Shown piece by piece: positions 24,769 through 64,000 of a stretch of 64,000 nucleotides of DNA. Position numbers and translations under genes: made by a program. Numbering within the stretch: position 1 is the first letter of the stretch; every line of letters starts with the position of its first letter. The notes below the pieces were generated by a model, which was not told the DNA's origin, searched no databases, and was given only the letters and a program-made list of their open reading frames with translations. The stretch comes from Lottia gigantea (Eukaryota; Mollusca; Gastropoda; Lottiidae): the NCBI RefSeq assembly GCF_000327385.1, contig NW_008710984.1, positions 69,171-133,170 on the forward strand, given 5' to 3'.

Positions 24769-27700
24769 TGTGATTAACTTTGCTCTTTAACTGGATTACA
24801 AAATGTAACCGAATTTTAGTCGAATTTCAATTTAATCATATTACTCAAATAGATAATTGATGTCAAAGAAGTATGTTATCTTCTTGTGACCTTGGCCAGT
24901 GCTTCTATAGTAGAGTATCCAAATGTCCTACGATCTAATCACTAATAATGTCTTTCGTTTCAGGATGGCATTCTATAGTGTTGTTCAGTCACTCAGTCCA
25001 AAGCCAGTCAAGAGTCGCAGTAGGAAGCCAGGCTCTGCATGCATAGGTCTATAGGAGTTACTAAACTTCACTATAGGATTTAAGTATCTCGGCTAGTAAA
25101 TTCATCCCTGTGATTGATTGGCATAAGCTTATCGGTTAGACTGTTACAATAACTTCAATTGTTTGCTTTAGCAATGAACCTGCTCAAAATTAAGGGCATG
25201 AATATTCAATAATCAGAGACATTTATTTGTTATTGTTTGTATATTGTTTCTGACATTGTGTTCTTGTATCTGTGTTAAATTAAAAAAAAGGTGTTAAATT
25301 TTAGCTTAATCTCTAAAACTCCTTGAGATCACTATCAACTATGCTAATCAAAATAGTATTGTGGTTCTTTAATGCCAAATTTGGAAGAATGGGTTACCTC
25401 TTTGACAATTTTGGGGGCATTGTTGTAGTAGTTCAAACATAAGTTTTGTCTCAGAGTTTGAGATAATTATAAAGAAAGAAGTATGATTGTGCGAAAAAAT
25501 TTTATTCTTAACAACAATTTCTATCAATTTTGTCTCAGACAAGAAAACGAGAAACTAATCTGCAAACGTACGGTACGAGATCAAAAAAAGTAATACCAGA
25601 ACTATTAGATTTGCTCCTATTTTCAGATGATTAACGTCGTTTTCATGTTTTCCATTTGACTCCAATTGTTTATTTCCGGTAACTCTTTTTAAACTTTGAA
25701 GACTGAAGAGTTTCAGGATTTACTCCCCTTTAATAACTCTTTACAGTAAGACTGGTGGAGGAACAGAAGGCCTTTCATACTAAACAAAACTTTTTTGTTG
25801 TTTACCCCGAACTGTCAAAATCCAAATTTTTACACCCTTTTCATGACTTTGATCGATACTTTCAGTTTAGCGGGAGTGGTAAACTAAATTGAGGAAGGTC
25901 AGGTAGGTCCTTTTGAGATTTAAACTCTTTCCATTCAATATTTACGAAATAACCAATACCATGATCAGTCTTATGCCATTATGGTTATACAGTACACTTT
26001 TAGTTTTATCAATGCAAAGTCATTGACATTCTTAGATTATCAATAATGCTTGGAAGCTTAATATATAAATTTACTCTAATTAAATGGGCAAAATTCAATA
26101 TATGCACAAACTTAAAAGGCAGAAGAGTTTAGGTTATTATTAATCTTTTTTTATGTGCAGCTCTTCTGTAATTAAAGAAAAAAACATAGAAAAAAAATTA
26201 TAGACTGTCATCCTTTCAGACTAAACTGATCCGCCATTCCATCTAAAGCTTCACACCAAATAAATGGGTCGAAGCTATTGTCCATTTGGCATTGATTGGC
26301 TGAAATTCGTGTCACATCAGGCTACACTAAAGTAACAAAATTGGGGTTCCTGGTTGTCAATTCTAATCACCAAGTTCTGGGGTCAATATTCTAACCATTA
26401 GATTTAGGCTGTACCTGTTCTTTGTGTAATGATAAGTGATCCAGTTAACCCTTCAGACATAGCCCAGTGTAATGCAATTTAATTGCACTTTCTATTGTAA
26501 TCTTGTAATATTATGTACCAAAGTCCTGTTCTTATAACCAAAGTGGTCATATAGATCCTGTTTCTTGTCAATGTACAAATTGTGGGATATCACCTGTCAG
26601 ATAGTTGTCATATATAGATTAGGTTTCTCTATGAAACAATTTGTTATGTTATCAAGAAATGGGTTCTACATGACATGCTTTAGGTTCACTCGGTTCAAAA
26701 TTATTAGAATGGGACTGTGGTAGAAAACCTGAATGGAGACATAAAATATCAGAAAGCAAAAAAGTATTATTTTGTGTTAAAAATTAAAACGATATATCTA
26801 CATTATGTCTATAGGCATACTAGTAGTCAAGAAGATTTTCGTATAATGGTTATTTGTATGGATATTTGCTCAATAAAAATATGAAATAGGTACAATCATA
26901 CTGAAATTATTCTGATTATTTTTATATTAATTGGAATATCATCTTCATAATATAACTAATAATCTTAAAATAAACTTTGTGCAGATTTAAATGTAATTAT
27001 TGCCACTTGGTATTATCTCTTTTGAATTTGTGTTTTCTGACAGAAATTTTATTGAAAATCATCTGAAAGGATAGTGTTTTATAATGTTTTGTTTCAAAAC
27101 TTGATATCAAACTAAGACTTTTACATCTATATTAATGCTGATATTCTGATTTATTTAAATTTGGAAATTCTATTCATGGACCAGGGCAAGGATAAACAAT
27201 TCCAGTTACCAACCAATGTACTTAAATCTTCATTCAAGATTCCCATCAAATCAATAACAATATAAATATATGAATTATTATGTAATATCATCTTGATACT
27301 AGTTACAGGCTATTGATAAATGAGAAAATGCATTTAAACTTAAATCAGTTTCAATCTGATATTTTATGTTTTTTACCATACCAAGCCTAATCACTAAAGA
27401 AACTTTCTTCCAAACATATTTATCAAAGTGATATTTCTTTATTTTAATTAGAATATTTATTAATTCTAAATATTATTGATTGCCTTAGAATGACTTGATT
27501 GATAACAATTAATATTATGTCAAAGACTATCTGACAACTTTTGATTTTTATTTCTAATAAAAAGGAAATTTTTGTAAATTTACTTCATAAATAACTGAAA
27601 ATCCACTCAGTAAGAACAAGTGAAGACTCATCATTTCTTGAAACACTGTCATATAAAAAAGAAATACAGAAATATAATGTGAAATTCCTTGTTTGAGTTG

Positions 27701-29449
27701 CTTTTGAAGGAATCGTGTGAATTTTGTTAATTTCTAGTACTTCTGAAGATTATTTACATTATATTCAAGATTCAAATCAACCATCCAAAATGATGCATCT
27801 GTCCCTTTAATTTGATTTGTAATTAAAATAAGAAATTAACAACAACATAAACCTATAAAATGCTATTATTTGATTTAAAGTACATTGATCTGAAATTCTC
27901 AAAACTTATCATTTTTTTTTGAATGATCAAAAAATGTTTGAATTATTTTATTCTATATTTAACTAATGAATTAAGGGAATCCAGTTTATGGTGAAATTGG
28001 AATACCCATCATGACATTTTTCAACCAGTCTCCAATGTTGCCTATATGTCACATATTATATAGAGCTAAATTGATTGAACTATATGACATTTAATATGGA
28101 AAAATCTGGTTGCTAAGGAACTATCCTGAAAGTGAAAAGTTTATGATTTATAACATCAAACAAATGAACTGATTAAATATTAAAGTAAGTGTAAATTTAT
28201 AATGATACACTTCCTGGAAGTATTTTTAAAGATCTGTGTAAGTAATCATTTTAAAATCTAAGGTAAAAAAACATATACTATATTAAAATCAATCATGTGA
28301 AAATACATATTTTTGATTTATTTTGTACTGGTAGATATAATTTTTATGTTATGTAGTTTAATAATGTATGGTATATGATTCGAAATTATTTTCTGTCTTG
28401 AATCTTTTTACTTTTTTTTCATATATCTTGATAATTATGATCATGTAAAAGTAGCAGACTATTGCTAATTTTCTGCTATCAATATCACTTTCAGAATTAA
28501 AATCTGGCATCTGGTTCTAATACAGATCAACCATAGCATACAAAATAAATTTGACTGTCATCACTTCTAGGATCTTATAGTTATATATTATCATGCAGTT
28601 ATTATAATGTATCAAAATCAGTAATAACTGACACAGCTGATCAAGCAAATATGAAAATAATAGTGTATCTTTTAATGGAATAGAAGTTTTAATCAAATTT
28701 TTATTCTTCGAAATTTTTGAATATATGAATGTTAGCAGTATTGAGGTTTAAGTTTCCATCTTATACATATTTTAATCCAGTGTAACAAACTGTTCAGTGA
28801 AGATCGAAATAATTCATAATTTTATAAATATAGTTTATAATATGTATCATTATTTAGTATGAACCTTGCCTTATCTACCATGTATTCCTTTAAATCAGAC
28901 AGATTTTATTACTTCAGAAGTATCAATTTTCTATTGTTACCAAATAAGGAATGATATTGTCTTCTACTTATTGATTATTATTGTTAAAGAATAAGAATAA
29001 AAGAAATACTAACACAATGTCATTTTATTTGTTTTACAAGGAAACCATTTAAAATATCTGCTTGTAAATTCTTTGTACCGGTACTTGAAACTTGAAATTT
29101 GATGTAGCAACCAACAAAACCCTTGTAACCCCCAACAAAACTGCTTGAAAAAATTGGAGATCTGCCAAATAAAATTTATTTTGCTTTACAATATGATGAT
29201 ATCTTACCAGCATGCATTAAGATTTGAATGGTTTTTGGAGTAAAACAGTCATAGTAAATTTGATCAAAAATATTTTGATCAAATATGTGTAAGAGCAGAA
29301 AAGTGTCTCATTCCACTTGTACATTAAATATTGAAACAATGTTTTTACTGACAAAAGTCTGTTAGCAATGTAAGCAATGTAAGCATTTGTTTATGTTAAA
29401 AGTTTATTCCTTACAGAACAATGTAAAAGGTATATAGAAGAGTGAGACC
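24769..29449. other. Divergent intergenic region between DHX8 and MYO3
   Basis: About 4.7 kb that must contain the promoters of both divergent genes, plus non-coding first exons if present. A slightly more GC-rich patch at 24880-25080 next to DHX8 may be its promoter zone. It includes a 29-codon open stretch from the ATG at 24965 that I do not regard as a gene. A truncated MITE copy lies at 27620-27810. I see no other genes, RNA genes or obvious core-promoter motifs. Confidence 0.45.
27620..27810. mobile_element. TTAA-flanked MITE, copy 2 (truncated, reverse orientation)
   Basis: The right end reads GATGCATCTGTCCCTTTAA, matching the family terminus. The interior (CTTGAAACACTGTC, AAGGAATCGTGTGAATTTTG, AGTACTTCTGAAGAT, ATTCAAGATTCAAATCAACC) is the reverse complement of the left part of copy 1. 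Similarity stops near 27620, so only about half the element is present. Confidence 0.65.
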
Positions 29450-59510
<30,061 letters not shown>

Positions 59511-59707
59511 TTGATATCTTGAACTTTACTCCACACTTTTCTCACTCTATAATTAACTAAACAGCTACACATTTTAAGTGTAGATACATAAATTGCTTTT
59601 ATTGTATTTCCTTTTGCTAAAAACATGACACAATGATAACAATAATCATATTGCAAGCACAAATATATTAAATATTATAATGAGAGTTTTGATACAGAAA
59701 ATATATA

Positions 59708-59713
59708 AATAAA
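59708..59713 (+). other. Probable polyadenylation signal of MYO3
   Basis: The first AATAAA after the TGA at 59510, about 200 bases downstream in AT-rich DNA. Further hexamers occur later, so alternative 3' ends are possible. Confidence 0.45.
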
Positions 59714-59999
59714 GATCTAGCTTATGATAGGAATACAGATATCAAGATATATATCACTTTATACTCTATATGAGATATATCAATTATAATAGAAATATGA
59801 TGAGATATATCAATTATGATAACAATATAAATGACCAGGTATTCTATTAGTTATTATACCATTACAAAAAAAAGGAATATTAATGACGAGATATGTCACA
59901 TCATATAGCCTATAAATGAAAAAATACTGATGATATAATATTAATACTTACAATATCCAGATGACCAAATATATCACTGTCATATAATTATCATTCGGA

Positions 60000-60440
60000 T
60001 GAAATGCTTTTGAAATCATTACCGATACATATTGCTCAACTGACTAGATATAATACTTATATGATATGATTACAGATGAGATATATTGCTCGACTGGCGA
60101 GATTTAGTACATATGACATCAATACAGATGAGATATATTGCTCGACTGACGAGATATAATGCTTATGATATCAATACAGATGAGATATTTTGCTCGACTG
60201 ATGAGATATAATACTTATATTTTGCTCGACTGATGAGATATAATACTAATGATATCATTACAAATGCAATAATTATATTGCTCAACTGATGAGATATACT
60301 AGTTTTGATATCATTACAGATGAGATGTATTGCTCAACTGATGAGATATAATACTTACGATATCAATACAGATGAGATATATTGATCGACTGACGAGATA
60401 TAGTACTTATTATATCAATATAGATGAGATGAATTAGACT
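60000..60440. repeat. About 52-bp degenerate tandem repeat downstream of MYO3
   Basis: Around eight diverged units built of AATACAGATGAGATATATTG, then CTCGACTGACGAGATATAAT, with spacing of about 52 bases (for example GACATC at 60115 and GATATC at 60167). It grades leftward into simpler GATATATCAATTATGATA repeats from about 59765. Confidence 0.8.
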
Positions 60441-62485
60441 AGATAATTAGAAATTATTATCCAATATAGACAGGTCAAGTGTGGATTAAAGTCATCATAA
60501 AAAATGAAACTTAGATGCTTTAGTTACATGACGTACTTGTTCTGATTATTCATATTGCAATATTAACCGTTGGACACCAAACTACCGATAAACTCTTTAA
60601 TCAAAACTCTTTATGCCAAAATATTCACCGTAAGTGATATCTTTGTTTTGTTTCCAGCATTTGTTCTTTTTTGGCACTTTTTTGAGATTAGATATTCTAT
60701 ATTCGAGGCTTTGTAACTTTAATGCTTTTATATGAAATATAAGATTTATTAGCTCTACTTTATCAGCTGTCAAAATATAAATGTAAGGCATTCAAAAATC
60801 TGGAATTAAAAGTTAGTGTGAATCGAATTGTTTTTTTTGTACCCAAATTTGTGGGTGTAATTCAAATTGAGCTCAAATAGCTAGTAAAGTTAATAATGTA
60901 ATCTTTATTAAAAAAAAATAGTGTCCTATTCTCAATTAAAAGTTTGTATGTTTTTATCAGCCTCTTCACATCTGTTCTTGAGGTGCTCAACTTTATTTTA
61001 GATTTATATATATATTATGCACCATCATCAATTTTTGATGATATAATTTTTGTTCATATCAATCCAAATTTATCTTCTTAGCGTCTTTTTATTGCTTTGA
61101 GCTTTAAGTTATGATTACAATTTAAGTAGGCAGTGTCTTTCAAATGTGGTTCGTACATTCTATATGCTTAACAATTACTTTATGACACAATCTGAGTCAA
61201 ATATAGTTTGGAGGTTTTTGGACCGTTTAATATTTGTACTTACCGGTCTGGCACATCTTGCAACTCATTTTTATTTCAATCATGTCCCGATGACATCATA
61301 TTTTATCAATTGCAATTCTCTACAAAAATCAAACGGAACAGTCTGTATATTTTAAACTTGTAATAATTAGATTGCTGACGGCAAGAACAGCTATTCATTG
61401 TTTTTAATGTTACTTGATAATACAGATGCAGCTGTATATCTTCAGATTTACTTTTTATAAGCATAATTCCTTTGTTGTCTCTCCATTTTTTGTGGGTCAT
61501 TAAGCAAATCCATGACCACACTGTTGTCCCACCTATATTTTTATTGTTTTATTTTGTATTAATGTATTTTTGTATATTTTTTAACTTTGTATTTGAAATT
61601 CGATAGAGAGAAGTAAAACATTAAAGCAGATGCTTTTAGATAAGTTGCCCAGTCTATCTGATGTTTGAATCTTTCATCTGGTGTTGTAATGCCATTATAG
61701 ATATAGATTTGATGAAGTATATTTTAAGAATTAGTACAATTAGAATAAGTATAAAGAATATTGTTTTAAATTTTTGCTAGGCGTCATTGTATTGAAAAAT
61801 AACATAAGATAATTATTTGAAATTTAAGAATAAATTGTGATAATTATAAGAAATAATGAAACGATTAAACGATGTGTGTAGAATAGAGTAGGCCAAATAC
61901 ACAGTAAGATGTAGCATCGTTACTTATTTTGAAATATTTTGCAATGTGATATATTTTTTTCTTGTTTTTGTATTGATATATATTTATTTTGTAAGGGACC
62001 AAAGTCTATTTATGTATTGTGATGTAAGAATAAACATATCATCTAAAAATAGACTAATGGTAATGGTTCCTTCCTATATGGGCTTTTCCCTTTTCCCATT
62101 TCGTCTTGATTTGTGTGTTTCGAATTTTGGCGAAATTATTGTTTCTAGGAATGTAAAATAATAACAATTCGTTTACTAGGGACCGGATCCATTTATATCG
62201 TCTTTTTAGTAATACGATATTTTCACTGATATGGTGCAATCATGGTAAATAGACTCACGTTTTAATTTTAATGGAGCCTGCAGCTATAGGATCCTCCAAA
62301 ACCCTTTGCATATATCAATTAAGCCACAAAGCAAGAATTTCAAGCTGTAACAAAAAACCCATCGGTTATGATGAGGTCTCATGTCAACCTAGTTTGTCAA
62401 TAATCATTACAAAGCGATGTTCCCCCAGTCACGTTTAATGATACACATATAAGGAAACAACAATTTATTAAACTCATATACATTT

Positions 62486-62800
62486 GACGAAACTTGATAT
62501 GATTGTTTGTAATCGCCCAAAGGATGAACCCTATTGAAAATCATAAATATCGAAAATGTTTAGTATGAGTTATTGCTCTTGTTTTTGAAATGCTCGTAAA
62601 CACCCTAGAAGGCGCAATTCTTGACGGATTTGACGAAACTTGGTGTGAGTGTTTGTTATCACCCAATGATGAACTCTATTGAAAATCAGAAAAAATCAAA
62701 AAATATTTAGTATGAGTTATTGTCCTTGTTCTTTTAAACATGTTTAATTTTTTAGCCCGTAAACACTCTAGAAGGCACAATTCTTGACAGAAGTATGACT
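62486..62800. repeat. Two-copy repeat with 146-bp period
   Basis: The blocks GACGAAACTTG...ATTGTTTGTAATC, TATTGAAAATCA, TTTAGTATGAGTTATTG and CGTAAACACCCTAGAAGGCG occur twice. The first begins at 62486 and the second at 62632. Each ends with AGAAGGCRCAATTCTTGAC. It looks like a fragment of a dispersed genomic repeat with tandem monomers. No coding function is seen. Confidence 0.75.
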
Positions 62801-64000
62801 GAAGGTTGAATATTTCATTTTGGTTATTGTTATTGTACTGCCAAATGTTTTTATTCAAAAGTGGGTGGGCGTATATTACCTTGCCTGGCAAGCTATCTTT
62901 TATATTATTGAAATATCATGGCATGAAAGATTTTATTTCAATCTAACAACATCATACATCAGGGCATATCAAATAACTTACGGAATAATATCCTTTCGGG
63001 AGATAACTTATGCATTTCAATATCAAGTTTTCGGAGATGAGCCTAAAAAATAATAATAAACTATGTAATCCATGTGGTAAATTTTTCATTTATCAATGCA
63101 TTCTAAAATCTTCTAATACACAAACGATTGAAGTACAAACATAAGATCAGATACTATGGTCAAATGTTACAGAAGCAGAAATAGTTAAGTTTTCTGGAGA
63201 TCGAACAGGTTGAAATTCAGTTACATGTTTCATTTTATTCGTTGATATTTCTAACACCTGTATTTAAATATCATTAATAAATCATATTTATTTTCAGTCC
63301 AATACTAATAGCTTTGAAGTGAGCGTAAAATTAACCAAGCGAACGTAAATCCTGAACAATGGCCTTCCATACATTAATGAATGAAAGCCTGGTACTTGAC
63401 TTACTATTGAAAAATACTGACCAAATGTTACCAATATAAATTATATTTACCATTCATCAAGAATAGTCCGATGTTTTATACAATATGAGTATAATGCACC
63501 AATAAGGCACATACTACCAAACCAAACAGTCTAAAAATGATTCATATACTTCACAAGTACTGCACCGGAAAACAGTAGTTTTTTTACAACTAGGGGATAG
63601 TGTTACCTCAAATAGTATGCTATGAGCCGAAAAAGCATGGGACCCTTTTCTGGCTCTTCTTCTTTGTTGTCCAGGTTAAGTGTCACATTAAAACTTTTTT
63701 TTAGGACTTTAACCTTGTTGTTGGAATGTGAAAATTCGAAAAGGTCCTATACATTTGAAAAGTGCTCAAATAGTAACGTCGTGTAAACGTCGTGGAGACA
63801 AACTTTGTCAAGTTTTTGGTTGGTTCGTAAATATGTTCAACGTTTCGGACTAAAAAAGAACTCAATTAATCATGTAATGCTTTCAGATAATGACGTGACG
63901 TAGAATTTCTATTACTATGGACCTGATTAAACCAAAGTGACCATACGTGTTAGGTTTTTAGAGGTGTATACAAGGTAAGTGGTAAATATGATCCTAATGA

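Larger units (their letters stand above)
59511..64000. other. MYO3 3' UTR and downstream flank without recognised genes
   Basis: AT-rich DNA. After the presumed 3' UTR comes a tandem array of 52-base units near 60000-60440 and a two-copy dispersed repeat near 62486-62800. All open stretches here are under 80 codons, none resembles a known protein, and none has convincing splice context. Nothing else is seen to the window end. Confidence 0.5.

Noticed and set aside
24965-25054. A 29-codon open stretch (MAFYSVVQSLSPKPVKSRSR...) upstream of DHX8
   Set aside because: It is too short, has no recognisable domain, and lies in the likely promoter zone of the divergent genes.

Overview
The window is nuclear DNA of an intron-rich, AT-rich invertebrate, most likely a mollusc or another lophotrochozoan. 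This rests on small exons with GT/AG borders, abundant minisatellites and MITE-like repeats, and an invertebrate-style class III myosin. There is no operon structure, rRNA or CRISPR. Species identity is inference. No virus-derived element was recognised.

Layout, left to right. (1) 23-1931 (+): the 3' end of a gene for a cysteine-rich type I membrane protein resembling VWDE (von Willebrand factor D and EGF domain protein). (2) 1932-4737: spacer with a fold-back repeat and a CAACAGA-type microsatellite. (3) 4738-6010 (-): a four-exon gene for a 105-residue NDUFA4/NMES1 (B12D family) mitochondrial protein. (4) 6011-11774: spacer with a degenerate minisatellite. (5) 11775-24768 (-): a complete 23-exon DHX8/PRP22 spliceosomal DEAH-box helicase; the exons join in frame to 1225 residues. 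(6) 24769-29449: spacer between divergent genes. (7) 29450-59510 (+): a complete 38-exon class III myosin (kinase, motor, about six IQ motifs, long tail, C-terminal DFRxxL motif); the exons join in frame to 1775 residues. (8) 59511-64000: 3' UTR and repeat-rich flank.

The four genes have no obvious joint pathway: a surface protein, a respiratory-chain small subunit, a splicing helicase and an actin motor-kinase.

The most unusual signal is in the introns. In three places, in two neighbouring genes, the repeated unit of a tandem array is the 3' splice site plus the first part of the next exon. The arrays are 21 extra 87-bp units before DHX8 exon 16, 17 extra 78-bp units before MYO3 exon 10, and 3 extra 106-bp units before MYO3 exon 17. 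Most units place an in-frame stop after the copied coding segment, and only the last copy, the real exon, is followed by a good donor site. The three extra 106-bp copies also carry a donor-like site that would splice in phase to the next exon. The myosin gene additionally holds a 21-bp intronic array, a 1.9-kb array of 13-bp units, a 7-residue coding repeat and several mobile-element insertions, including members of a TTAA-flanked MITE family present four times in the window.
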